A stretch of 64,000 nt of DNA from CAYNJG01 sp965216885 (GTDB taxonomy: Bacteria; Planctomycetota; Planctomycetia; Pirellulales; Pirellulaceae): assembly GCA_965216885.1 (NCBI GenBank), contig OZ244209.1, forward strand, positions 4,588,001-4,652,000, given 5' to 3'. The position numbers and the translations under genes are program-made. The stretch's first letter is position 1. The number at the start of each line of letters is the position of its first letter. Positions 48,133 to 57,007 of this stretch are shown here, in pieces. The notes below the pieces were generated by a model. It made no database searches and was not told where the DNA came from. It saw only the letters and a program-made list of their open reading frames with translations.

Positions 48133-49413
48133 ATGGTGGCGTTCGAATATCGCTCGATCTCCTCTTGCATTCTGAAACAGCGACTATGGGTGCTGTCCCT
48201 GATGTTGGCGACCAGCGTACCGGCCTGTGCATACTCGCAAGGTCTTTTCGTCAAAAAGATCCGCGTACAACGACCTTCGCAGCTGGACTGGCCCTACGTG
48301 CTGGAGCAGGTACATCGAGGCGATCCCACGCCGCGAATAGAAAAGTACAACCCGCGTCGGCAGACGTACGATCTGTTTGGCCCGCGCGTTGCGCCTGCGC
48401 GGGAGCTGCCGTTGATTCTCTTCATCTCACCCGGCAATGCGCCCCTGGAATGGACACACTTCTCGCCTGCTTGTCGAAAACACGGCATCCTGTTCGCGGG
48501 AGTCCGCGCCGCCGGGAATGGACAGGACGCGTCGGTACGCGTGCGCGCTGCTGTGGAAGTGTTGGACGACGTACGGCGTCGCTACCGAGTCGATCCAGAC
48601 CGAACCTACGTCGCGGGATTCTCCGGTGGTGCAGTTATCGCCAGTCGCCTGGCTTTTGCCATACCCGAATGTTTTGGAGGACTCCTTTGTATCGGGCAAC
48701 GAGTCATCCTGCCCAACAACTCGCCGCGAATGGTTGCGTTGCCTGACCGCGCTGGCGAACGAATCCAGATCGCCGCACTTTGTGGTGGAAACGAAGTGGT
48801 TGGCCCCGATGTCGAACATGTGGATGTCGCGGTGGCGCGTGCAGCGGGATTCCGTTGCCGTGCCTTCATTACGCGTCGCGGCGGACACCGCATGCCAGAC
48901 GCCGCTGTCATTGAACAGGCGATAAAGTGGCTGGAGGACGGATCGGAGGGACGGCAACTACTAGCCCAACAGTACCCAGCAACTCGACTCGTTGCCGGGC
49001 GTGAGTATGACGCCACGGCCTGGCAGGACGCTTTGGTAGAAGAGGCCAATGCCCGGTGGGCGGCACAGGAATACGGAACGGCCCTCCGATTGCTGCAGTG
49101 GATTGAAGCACGCTGGCCGGAATCTCCAGCGGCGGCGTTGGCGAAGACAAAGTCACAGACTTTTGAACAACAACAGGAGCTCGTTGAGAGTGCGTCGAAG
49201 GAATTGGCTGAACGACAGTCACGAATCAACGAAGCGAGAATTGCAGGATACGAGAAACTGGCAAACGACCGACGTTCGTGGTTCACCCGGGAAACTCGAT
49301 CGCAATACGCCGAGAAAGCGATGCGTCTAATTGAAGTGTTGGGCGGCGAACTGGACGATTCCTCCAAACGAATCGAAACGCTCAAGGAGATCGCTAATCG
49401 TGGTGCACATTGA
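48133..49413 (+). CDS. Exported alpha/beta-hydrolase (PHB-depolymerase-like esterase)
   Basis: CGGAGATAGC precedes the ATG. A signal peptide ends near residue 36 (YSQG). The hydrolase core shows the strand LPLILFISPGN, the nucleophile elbow GFSGGA with Ser164, and a late His in RRGGHRMP (about 256). The order fits esterase/feruloyl-esterase-like families. Residues about 275-426 form a charged, largely helical tail, possibly coiled coil (TFEQQQELVESASKELAERQ), of unknown role. Sits among sulfatases, so de-acylation of a polysaccharide is plausible but inferred. Confidence 0.8.
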   Translation: MVAFEYRSISSCILKQRLWVLSLMLATSVPACAYSQGLFVKKIRVQRPSQLDWPYVLEQVHRGDPTPRIEKYNPRRQTYDLFGPRVAPARELPLILFISPGNAPLEWTHFSPACRKHGILFAGVRAAGNGQDASVRVRAAVEVLDDVRRRYRVDPDRTYVAGFSGGAVIASRLAFAIPECFGGLLCIGQRVILPNNSPRMVALPDRAGERIQIAALCGGNEVVGPDVEHVDVAVARAAGFRCRAFITRRGGHRMPDAAVIEQAIKWLEDGSEGRQLLAQQYPATRLVAGREYDATAWQDALVEEANARWAAQEYGTALRLLQWIEARWPESPAAALAKTKSQTFEQQQELVESASKELAERQSRINEARIAGYEKLANDRRSWFTRETRSQYAEKAMRLIEVLGGELDDSSKRIETLKEIANRGAH

Positions 49414-49642
49414 TTCTCACTCCGGTCGCCCACGATCGAATCTCTGGCTGACTGCTGACGTAGGATTTGGTCCTCGGTCCTCGCCTTCTCGTGCAAGGTC
49501 GGGGTGACGGCGGTAGATTTCTCGTGATGGGCTCGTTTCATTGTCACAGACGCCGCCGGTACGAGATTTCACGAAGCGTTAAACAACGCACGCGCCGGCG
49601 ACGAAACGGATGGACAGGCAAAGATGGACGAGCAATCAGTAG

Positions 49643-50080
49643 ATGGACGAGTCTAGCCGCCCGGAACAATCTGGAACACAACGCCAGCTATCGATGGCTC
49701 AGTTGCTGATCATCCTGTTGCTGGTGGCGGTTTGGTTCTCGGCGTACCAGCTTGTAGAGCAGGTCGCGATGCTGGCGTTCGTAGGATTGCTTTGCATCGT
49801 CACCACGTTGTTGTGTCGCCACCGACGCGGACGCAAGACGGCATGGTGGAAGGTCAGCCTTGCGGTTGGCTCATGGTGCCTTCTCTACTTCTTGAGCGCC
49901 GGTCCCATCATTGGCTATTCGAAAGATGTCGTCGACGACCGCATCCTGACGACCGCGTTTCCGTTCGTGAAAGCACACGTCGTATCACCGAATACCAGGA
50001 TTGAACGAACCGTCTACCGGCTCCGCGGAGGGTTATCGAACAGCGCCCTTCGTCGATACTTCCACCCGTGGTGGAACTGA
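49643..50080 (+). CDS. Small membrane protein, unknown function
   Basis: 145 aa. Two or three hydrophobic segments are visible: LLIILLLVAVWFSAYQLV (about 21-38), VAMLAFVGLLCIVTTLLC (about 41-58) and VSLAVGSWCLLYFLSAG (about 71-87), with basic residues RHRRGRK between. The C-terminal 50 residues look soluble. The start could also be ATG 49694 (MAQLL), nearer the first helix. No family recognised. Confidence 0.5.
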   Translation: MDESSRPEQSGTQRQLSMAQLLIILLLVAVWFSAYQLVEQVAMLAFVGLLCIVTTLLCRHRRGRKTAWWKVSLAVGSWCLLYFLSAGPIIGYSKDVVDDRILTTAFPFVKAHVVSPNTRIERTVYRLRGGLSNSALRRYFHPWWN

Positions 50081-50186
50081 TCAGAGCCAATTGATCTATG
50101 CCGCTTGATTCATGCCGCTTGATCGCAGCAGAAACGAGCGTCCTTCATCCCACTCCATGCGTAGCCGTGACGGCTCGTGCTGCGGT

Positions 50187-51128
50187 CTACTTCTTCAAGT
50201 GGTGAAGCAGAAACTCGACATCGTCTTTATAAGGTACTTTGGCTTCCGGGTACTTGAGGAACACCTCCACACCTTCGCGTCGCAGTTCCTTCTCCATCGC
50301 GATACCGAAATTGACATGGTGAATGGCCCAACCCCGGATACGACCTGGTCTGTCGACGGGAATCGGGTCATCTGGGTTCATTCCATAGCTCATGAACGTC
50401 GGCGGATCATCCGAGCTGATGTGATTGATGATCGAAATCTCATTACGGATGGCCCGCTTCTCGACTGCGGTAAGATCGTCTGCCTTCGGGTCTCGCATAC
50501 CCTGTCGTTGAAACCCGGGAATATTCCTGGCCCACCAACTCATGTCCAAAGTCGATTGCCCGCCCCTGGGCGCAACAGCAAGCAGACGCGACGATTCGCG
50601 AGAGATCGGATCGTCACTTTTGGGGTCAGCAAAATCATCTGCCCAGGCAAGGTACGCCACCAGTTGAGCACCTGCCGACCCGCCGTATGCAGCGACACGA
50701 CTCTTGTCGATGCTCCACTCTTCCGACTTGTTGCGAAGGAATTGCAACGCGCGAACGCAGTCTTCATGCGGTGCAGGAAATCGGGCGTGTTTCAAGAAAC
50801 GGTACTCAACCGAAGCATGGTGAATCCCGGCATCGAGGTATCGCTGGATTAGCTCGCCCTGAACCTTGTCATGCGAGCCACCGGAAAAACCACCTCCGTG
50901 TATGAAGACGACCAACGGTGCCGGACCGGATACGTCTGCTTTCCAGAAGTCGATTACCTGATTGGGGTGATCTCCATAGGAAACATTTTCGTGGGTGATC
51001 GCGGGTACGGGAATCTTTTGCTGCGACTGAACCGTGTTGGCCGCATCCGTGGACCCGGGAGCATCGGTTGTCTGTGCGAAGAGCACGGACGGCAAACCCA
51101 AAAGCAAGCAGACGATCCAGTATTTCAT
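50187..51128 (-). CDS. Exported carboxylesterase (alpha/beta hydrolase)
   Basis: ATG 51128 has GGAAGAG upstream and opens a signal peptide (MKYWIVCLLLGLPSVLFA); the longer frame from 51218 has no support. The oxyanion motif HGGG is at 77-80, the nucleophile in GGSAGA at Ser151, and DPISRESSRL and SSDDPPTFMSYG lie where the acid-bearing region is expected. This is the BD-FAE/acetyl-esterase-like pattern. 313 aa. Divergent from the downstream two-sulfatase operon with a 219-base gap. Likely removes acyl groups from glycans or other esters; substrate unknown. Confidence 0.85.
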   Translation of the reverse strand: MKYWIVCLLLGLPSVLFAQTTDAPGSTDAANTVQSQQKIPVPAITHENVSYGDHPNQVIDFWKADVSGPAPLVVFIHGGGFSGGSHDKVQGELIQRYLDAGIHHASVEYRFLKHARFPAPHEDCVRALQFLRNKSEEWSIDKSRVAAYGGSAGAQLVAYLAWADDFADPKSDDPISRESSRLLAVAPRGGQSTLDMSWWARNIPGFQRQGMRDPKADDLTAVEKRAIRNEISIINHISSDDPPTFMSYGMNPDDPIPVDRPGRIRGWAIHHVNFGIAMEKELRREGVEVFLKYPEAKVPYKDDVEFLLHHLKK

Positions 51129-51347
51129 GTTCTTCTCTTCCTGCTTGATTCCGTGATTTGCCAAGATTCTAACCACTAATGTCGTCAAGTATGAAGTTGG
51201 TTCGTCGGAAGAAGACATGAATACGAGGCATCCCCCGCGTCATGAGCCTGGGCTGTACAATTCAGTGGCCAGCACCTCACATCGAGGGAGCGCCTCCGCA
51301 GACCGTAAGAAGGCTGACAGACACCGAGGACCACGATCATCCCAGAC

Positions 51348-52841
51348 ATGCATTCAACAAGCCGCTTGACGAGAGCCACACATCCACGCTTCAGTCTGCT
51401 CCTTCTGATTCTCTGCTGGTCATTGCCACTCGAGTCATCGGCGGCGGAGAAGCCCAATATCATCTACCTGATGTTAGACGAATGGGGCTATTTTGAATCG
51501 GGACACATGGGGCATCCCGAATTGCTCACTCCTCATATCGATCGCTTCGCCCGCGAAGGAATGCGTTTCACAAATGCGTACGCCGGAGCGCCGGTTTGCG
51601 GGCCAACCCGATGCGTCCTGCTGACAGGATTGCACTCCGGTCACACTTCGATGCGAGTCAATGATGGCTTCTCGCCGATCCGATCGGACGAACCAACAAT
51701 CGCCTCGATGCTCAAGCAGGCCGGTTTCTCGACAGGCGGATTTGGAAAATGGGGCATCGGAGGTCGTGGCACGTCGGGAGTACCGGAGCAGCATGGCTTC
51801 GACGACTTCTTTGGCTACTACGATCAGGTGCACGCTCACACGTACTATCCACAATATCTGATTCGCAATAGCCGGGAAGTTCCGCTCGCAGGCAACAAGG
51901 GTGAGAGCTTCTACGAAGGAGAAACGCACGCACAACTGAAAATCTTCAAAGAAGCAATCCGTTTCATTCGCCAGAACAAGGATGAACAATTTTTTTGTTA
52001 CCTGCCGTGGACGCCTCCGCACGGTTTGTGGGGCATCGACGAAGACGATCCCTCCTGGCGACTGTTCAAAGACAAACCCTGGACAGCAGGTCAGCGGACC
52101 GATCGTGACGCGCGCGTGTACGCCGCGTTCATGCATATGATGGATCGTCAGATCGGCCAGATACTCGAGCTGCTTAAAGAGCTGAATATCGACGACAACA
52201 CGATCTTCTTTCTATGCGGAGACAATGGCGGGCAGGATTACTTCAAAACCAAAGAGCGACCCCACGGTTTCTTCGCCCCGAATCTGAATCCGGCTACCGG
52301 CGAACGTTTCCGAGCGGGCAAGGGGTCACTGTACGAGGGCGGCCTGAAGGTTCCCTTTCTGGTCCGCTGGCCGGGCAAGATCAAACCCGGCACGATCTCC
52401 GATCACCTATTGTGCTTCCAGGATGTTATGCCAACCCTGGCAGAAGCGACGTCGGCCACCAACCCCAAGACGGACGGGCTCTCCTTCCTGCCAACGTTGC
52501 TGGGCAAGCCGGGCCAACAATCGCATTCCTATCTCTATTGGGAGTACCGTAGCCAGACCGCCGTGCGCAGGCAAAACTGGAAAGCTTTGCGAACCGGAGA
52601 CGGGGAATGGGAACTCTATGATCTGTCGAACGATAGTGAAGAAAAACGAAACGTCGCCGCCGAACATGCCAACCTACTCGGGCAGCTTGTTGACGATGCG
52701 AACGATGCCCATGAGCCAGTCAGGCCTGGCGAAATCTTCGATCGCACTCTGATTCAACGAGATCGCCGTCAGGCACCGCACAACCGAAAACCGCAAACCA
52801 AACGGCAAACGCCCAAATCGCAAGAGAGCAAAGGCCTCTAA
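51348..52841 (+). CDS. Arylsulfatase A-like sulfatase
   Basis: A signal peptide covers about 1-33 (ends SSAAE). The domain starts KPNIIYLMLDEWGYFESGHMG. The canonical formylglycine motif is C84-G-P-T-R followed by CVLLTG. GKWGIGG, the CGDNGGQD metal site, and the C-terminal subdomain (WKALRTGDGEWELYDLSND) are present. 497 aa, usual length. No good Shine-Dalgarno sequence is seen before this ATG. The stop overlaps the next start (TAATG), so the two sulfatases are translationally coupled. Confidence 0.92.
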   Translation: MHSTSRLTRATHPRFSLLLLILCWSLPLESSAAEKPNIIYLMLDEWGYFESGHMGHPELLTPHIDRFAREGMRFTNAYAGAPVCGPTRCVLLTGLHSGHTSMRVNDGFSPIRSDEPTIASMLKQAGFSTGGFGKWGIGGRGTSGVPEQHGFDDFFGYYDQVHAHTYYPQYLIRNSREVPLAGNKGESFYEGETHAQLKIFKEAIRFIRQNKDEQFFCYLPWTPPHGLWGIDEDDPSWRLFKDKPWTAGQRTDRDARVYAAFMHMMDRQIGQILELLKELNIDDNTIFFLCGDNGGQDYFKTKERPHGFFAPNLNPATGERFRAGKGSLYEGGLKVPFLVRWPGKIKPGTISDHLLCFQDVMPTLAEATSATNPKTDGLSFLPTLLGKPGQQSHSYLYWEYRSQTAVRRQNWKALRTGDGEWELYDLSNDSEEKRNVAAEHANLLGQLVDDANDAHEPVRPGEIFDRTLIQRDRRQAPHNRKPQTKRQTPKSQESKGL

Positions 52842-54304
52842 TGTTTCACTCAATCGTGACAAGAACTCCGGTCGCATTGGTCCTTTTCTGGATGGCGGTT
52901 AGCGTTGCACATGCCGTCGAGAAACCCAACTTCGTCGTGATCTTTACGGACGACCAGGGTTACCAGGATGTCGGCTGCTTCGGCTCGCCCGATATCCGAA
53001 CCCCGCAGCTTGATGCGATGGCCACCGAGGGAATGAAGTTCACCAGCTTTTATGCTCAGCCGATTTGCGGCCCCTCACGGGCGGCACTGATGACCGGCTG
53101 CTATCCGATGCGAGTCGCAGAGCGTGGAAATACCAAGCAGGTTCATCCAATTCTGCACAGCGATGAAATAACCGTCGCGGAAGTACTGAAGCCAAGGGGT
53201 TACGCGACCGCGTGCATCGGGAAGTGGGATCTGGCCAAGCACGCCCAATCCGGCTTCTTCATGGACCTCTTCCCGACACGGCAGGGTTTCGACTATTTCT
53301 TTGGCACGCCCACCAGCAACGACCGCATCGCGAATCTCTACCGCAACGAAGAGCTGATTGACGCCAGGACGGACATGTCGACTCTGACACGTCGGTATAC
53401 CGATGAAGCAATCGACTTCATGTCTCGCCACAAAGACAAACCCTTCTTCCTCTACATCCCCCATACGATGCCGCACACCAGGCTCGACGCGTCGCCACAA
53501 TTCAAGGGCAAGAGCAAACGCGGACTGTATGGCGACGTGATTGAAGAAATTGACTTCAACGTCGGGCGAATTCTGGATGCAATTCGAAAGCACGGAATCG
53601 AAGACAGAACCTACGTCCTGTTCACCAGCGACAACGGACCATGGCTGACCAAGAACAAGAACCACGCCGATGGGCATCTCCCCAAAGACCATGGAGGTTC
53701 CGCGGGACCACTACGCAGCGGCAAAGTCTCCAGTTTCGAAGGCGGCCTGCGCGTACCAACGATCCTGTGGGGCCCGGGCCGAGTCCCTCAGGGTGCACAC
53801 TGCGACAAGATCGCCAGTACGCTTGATATCCTACCTACTCTCGCCGCATTAGCTGGCGCCGACGTTCCCGACGACCGGGTGATCGACGGTAGCGACATTA
53901 CTCATTTGTTCCACGGCGATTTTGAAAAGGCTGACCCCGACAAGGCGTTCTACTATTACCTTCGCGTCCATCTACAAGCCGTTCGGCAGGGCCAATGGAA
54001 ACTGCATCTGCCAAGAGAGAAAGAGCCCATCGGTGCGGCTCCTTTCAGCCGAAACCCTCATATCGCGCCAGCCGATCGCATCGGTTTTGAAAAGCCTTTC
54101 CTTGTGGACCTGAACGAAGACATCGGTGAAACAACCAACGTCGCCGACCAACATCCGGCGGTAGTCAATCGCCTGCTTGGACTCGCAGAACAAATGCGTG
54201 AGGATCTGGGAGATTACGACCGCGTTGGCAGGAACATGCGTTTCTTCGACCCGCTGGAAGCCCGCCCGCGGAAGCCGCCCGTTCCCGCTCCGAGGAAACG
54301 ATAG
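52841..54304 (+). CDS. Arylsulfatase-like sulfatase, second gene of pair
   Basis: The start overlaps the preceding stop by one base. A signal peptide ends near VAHAVE. The domain starts KPNFVVIFTDDQGYQDVGCFG; the canonical site is C76-G-P-S-R followed by AALMTG. GKWDLAKH, the FTSDNGPW metal site and a complete C-terminal subdomain (WKLHLPREK) are present. 487 aa. Probably exported together with its partner, acting on sulfated sugar chains. Confidence 0.92.
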   Translation: MFHSIVTRTPVALVLFWMAVSVAHAVEKPNFVVIFTDDQGYQDVGCFGSPDIRTPQLDAMATEGMKFTSFYAQPICGPSRAALMTGCYPMRVAERGNTKQVHPILHSDEITVAEVLKPRGYATACIGKWDLAKHAQSGFFMDLFPTRQGFDYFFGTPTSNDRIANLYRNEELIDARTDMSTLTRRYTDEAIDFMSRHKDKPFFLYIPHTMPHTRLDASPQFKGKSKRGLYGDVIEEIDFNVGRILDAIRKHGIEDRTYVLFTSDNGPWLTKNKNHADGHLPKDHGGSAGPLRSGKVSSFEGGLRVPTILWGPGRVPQGAHCDKIASTLDILPTLAALAGADVPDDRVIDGSDITHLFHGDFEKADPDKAFYYYLRVHLQAVRQGQWKLHLPREKEPIGAAPFSRNPHIAPADRIGFEKPFLVDLNEDIGETTNVADQHPAVVNRLLGLAEQMREDLGDYDRVGRNMRFFDPLEARPRKPPVPAPRKR

Positions 54305-54493
54305 CGCACCCAACGTTTCTAACTCGTCATTCGTATGACCGTATTTCTCGATCGTGAAGGGAGGAGGCTTTCCTCCGTACCCAAGAAGTTCGCGTGACGT
54401 TCCCTGAAACGAGTTTCAAAACCCGGATTTCCAATCCCGATACACTCGTGTTGCACGCTCGATCATGCTGGCAAACTCGTGTTGGAATTGGTT
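54305..54493. other. Convergent intergenic gap
   Basis: This gap lies between the sulfatase pair and the minus-strand phosphatase. A short GGAGG/CCTCC inverted repeat near 54361-54377 is too weak to call a terminator. Confidence 0.3.
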
Positions 54494-55366
54494 CTACTGA
54501 TTTGAGCCCAGCAGCGCTCGTATCCGCAGCGCGAGCGGCTCGTTGGTGGCGAAGAGAATCCCTCGGTGACACATGAGCGTCGAGTCAGCCCGGTTGAGCT
54601 CGAAACGTTGGCCGTCGATGTCGGTGGCAACGGCACCCACCTCGCTGAAGAGGCACGCCGTCGCCGCGTAGTCCCACAAGCTTCCGCCGCCGTCTAGCTT
54701 CGGCAACTTCAGATAACACGCCAGCGGATTCTCGAGCACCTTGCACGCGTTCATCACCGCTCCGGCGCTCGCATCGACATGGAGACCGGTCAGCCCCATG
54801 TCTCGGGCAACTTCCTCCAGGGCAGTGGTAATCTGACTGCGTCCCTCACTGGAGAGAAAACTCTTGTCGGTAAACAGCGAGAGCACCGTCCCGTTCGACG
54901 ATGGCGGGACCCAACGGCGCCCGTTCCGGAACATTCCTGCGCCAGCGATTGCGTGAATCACCGTCTCCCCAACCGGGTCGTAAGCAACACCAATCGTTGG
55001 AGTACCGTCCCGACGAACAAGCGCGATCGACACCGCGTATCCCGGTGTGCCCTCGATAAATGGCAGCGTGCCATCGATCGGGTCGATGCACCAAAAGTAG
55101 TCAGCCGTAAATCGACCGCCGTCGTCTGGCTGTTCTTCAGTGAGCAGTCCAAGTTCGAAACGCTTGAATGTCGGGGCGAGCTTCTCGAGGATGATGGCTT
55201 CGCTGCGCCGGTCAACTTCGGTAACCACCTGCGACGCGAGGCTGCCGCCGGTGGACTTGTACTCGATGTCCTTTGGACGAGAACGCGCGATCATCTCACC
55301 CGCCGAAGTGGCAGCGCCGATTGCAAGATCAGCGAGTTCGGTAAGTTCGGCACCAGATAGTTTCAT
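54494..55366 (-). CDS. Inositol-monophosphatase-family phosphatase
   Basis: 290 aa with all family hallmarks: the metal-binding acidic pair in LLTEEQPDD (77-78), DPIDGT (95-100), and the late GGSLWDYAA with W231-D232. The family (SuhB, CysQ, HisN-like) removes phosphate from small sugars, inositol or PAP with Mg2+. No signal peptide, so cytoplasmic. The start overlaps the stop of the upstream kinase gene by ATGA, so both are made together. The exact substrate cannot be read from the sequence. Confidence 0.9.
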   Translation of the reverse strand: MKLSGAELTELADLAIGAATSAGEMIARSRPKDIEYKSTGGSLASQVVTEVDRRSEAIILEKLAPTFKRFELGLLTEEQPDDGGRFTADYFWCIDPIDGTLPFIEGTPGYAVSIALVRRDGTPTIGVAYDPVGETVIHAIAGAGMFRNGRRWVPPSSNGTVLSLFTDKSFLSSEGRSQITTALEEVARDMGLTGLHVDASAGAVMNACKVLENPLACYLKLPKLDGGGSLWDYAATACLFSEVGAVATDIDGQRFELNRADSTLMCHRGILFATNEPLALRIRALLGSNQ

Positions 55367-56352
55367 AAGGAATTCAGAACCTCGCTTGCGAGCCGTTTAC
55401 TGTAGCCATGCGCCTTCCAGTGCCCCGGGCTCCAGCCTTGAAGGAAGCGGAAGAAGTCAGTCCACGCCACGGGGTACAGCTCACGCCAGTTGGCTTCGAG
55501 TGCGCTGCCGTCGATTACCTTCCCCGACCGTTCCAGCGCTGCGTGGAGAAACTCGAAATAATGATCCAGCAGAGTAGCTTCTCGACGCTCACACTCGTTC
55601 TCGTCGAAGCAGCTGCTAATGAAGTACGCAACATCTTTCATACCACAACCTCCACCGACGTACTGAAAATCAACGGCGGCAGCGTTCTTCCCGTCCGGAC
55701 TAAAGCAGAAGTTCGCGAGCTTGGCATCGCCATGAACAAACGTTTGGAACGGGCTACCAGACAGTCGACGATCGAGCTCGCCTGCTGCTGCTTTCAGCGA
55801 ACTGTCGTCGAGCGCATCCAGCTCATCGGGGCGAGTGGCGAGGTGCCAATACGTTCCGATGGCCCACAACTCCTCGGGCTGTTCTCCCATGAATGTGGCG
55901 TGGAAGTTGGCGAGCCATGACAGGCACGCATCGACCTCGGCGTCGGTCACGCTACGGCGGCGACCGGCGAACCCTGCCGCGTCCAGGTCCTCCAGCAGAA
56001 GAAGCACACCATCAGCACGATGCTCGACGGTAAAGCAGTTGGGCACCCGACAGGCATCAAGGCAACGCTCCGCATAGCGTCCATACCAGGCCGTCTCGAC
56101 CTGATACGACTTGAGCTTTCGCAGATGCGATCGATCGGACGTCCAGCCGTACTTATGCGTTTGCTCGTCAGGCCAACGCACGTGCTTCAGAACAACGCTT
56201 GGTATCGTGCCACCCGTGAGATGACACCTCACGATTTGCCCATAGCCGCTCCACAGACTCTGGACGACCTCGGTGCTTGATATCGTGGCTGCGTCCGTCG
56301 CCTCCAGCACGGCTGCAGTAAGACTTGCGTCGAATCGATCCAACTCGGTCAC
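55363..56352 (-). CDS. Small-molecule kinase of the choline kinase/APH superfamily
   Basis: I prefer GTG 56352, preceded by CAGGGGAC; a TTG start at 56397 would add 15 residues. Protein-kinase-like small-molecule kinase marks: Lys in SVVLKHV (about 56), the catalytic loop VHGDAKLANFCF with D209 and N214, and the metal Asp in VDFQ (D228). 329 aa, cytoplasmic. Proteins of this group phosphorylate hydroxyls of choline, sugars or antibiotics. Translational coupling with an IMPase-family phosphatase suggests both act on one phosphorylated metabolite. Confidence 0.8.
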   Translation of the reverse strand: MTELDRFDASLTAAVLEATDAATISSTEVVQSLWSGYGQIVRCHLTGGTIPSVVLKHVRWPDEQTHKYGWTSDRSHLRKLKSYQVETAWYGRYAERCLDACRVPNCFTVEHRADGVLLLLEDLDAAGFAGRRRSVTDAEVDACLSWLANFHATFMGEQPEELWAIGTYWHLATRPDELDALDDSSLKAAAGELDRRLSGSPFQTFVHGDAKLANFCFSPDGKNAAAVDFQYVGGGCGMKDVAYFISSCFDENECERREATLLDHYFEFLHAALERSGKVIDGSALEANWRELYPVAWTDFFRFLQGWSPGHWKAHGYSKRLASEVLNSL

Positions 56353-56696
56353 GTCCCCTGGTCCTTGGTAAGTTCGGTTTCGCAACCTTGTATTCAACGA
56401 TCAACAACAGCGTTGAGCATATCCTACGCGTGCATGAACGCAATTCGAATCCTCTTGGCGATAGCGACGCAGTCTCTCGGCCATGGCTCTTGACAGATCA
56501 CAACTCGCATCGATTTACCGCGACGTTCGGGAAGCGGGAACACCAATGGGTGCCAATCGACACGGATCGACTTCCGTACGGTTTGAATTCAAGTTCGAGT
56601 GATCCAGAGCCAACTGACTCAATTCAGATCGTTTTTGACTCCCATTAACCGCAGATGGTATTCTTGAAGAGGAACTTTACCGAAAGACGTTATTTC

Positions 56697-56768
56697 ATGG
56701 CCACATCAGAACAAGACATTGACAACTTCTATCGGTTCGCCAAATCGCGTCCAGAATCGAACAGGTAG
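56697..56768 (+). pseudogene. Truncated start of a small gene cut by a mobile element
   Basis: GAGGAAC lies upstream of ATG 56697, which begins MATSEQDIDNFYRFAKSRP and stops after 23 codons, inside direct repeats of TCGAACAGG that border the transposon remnant. The N-terminus resembles short planctomycete proteins beginning with a D/N-F-x-x-F-A helix (sometimes toxin-antitoxin partners), but this is a weak resemblance. The rest of the gene is not found to the right of the elements. Confidence 0.4.
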
Positions 56769-56777
56769 AATCGAACA

Positions 56778-56984
56778 GGGACACCCAATGTTTGGCTTGA
56801 CGGCCCCGTCGCTTGCCGGTTAGATTCTGAAGGTTCTTTCAGCTGGAGGCAGGAAAAGCATGCCCAGACAGGCGCGTGGTGAATACGTCAACCCAAACGA
56901 AGTGCAGATCCTGCATCTGGTGAATCGGTGCGTGCGCAGGGCCTATCTCTGTGGCGACGATCCTGTGAGTGGGCAGTCTTTCGA
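56778..56984 (+). mobile_element. Left-end remnant of RAYT-like element (copy A)
   Basis: Starts with the terminal sequence GGGACACCCAATGTTT and continues about 95% identical to the intact copy through its first 41 codons (from ATG 56860). It is then cut after TTTCGA and joined to two ATGTCGAACAGG repeats and the intact copy. Confidence 0.85.
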
Positions 56985-57007
56985 AATGTCGAACAGGATG
57001 TCGAACA

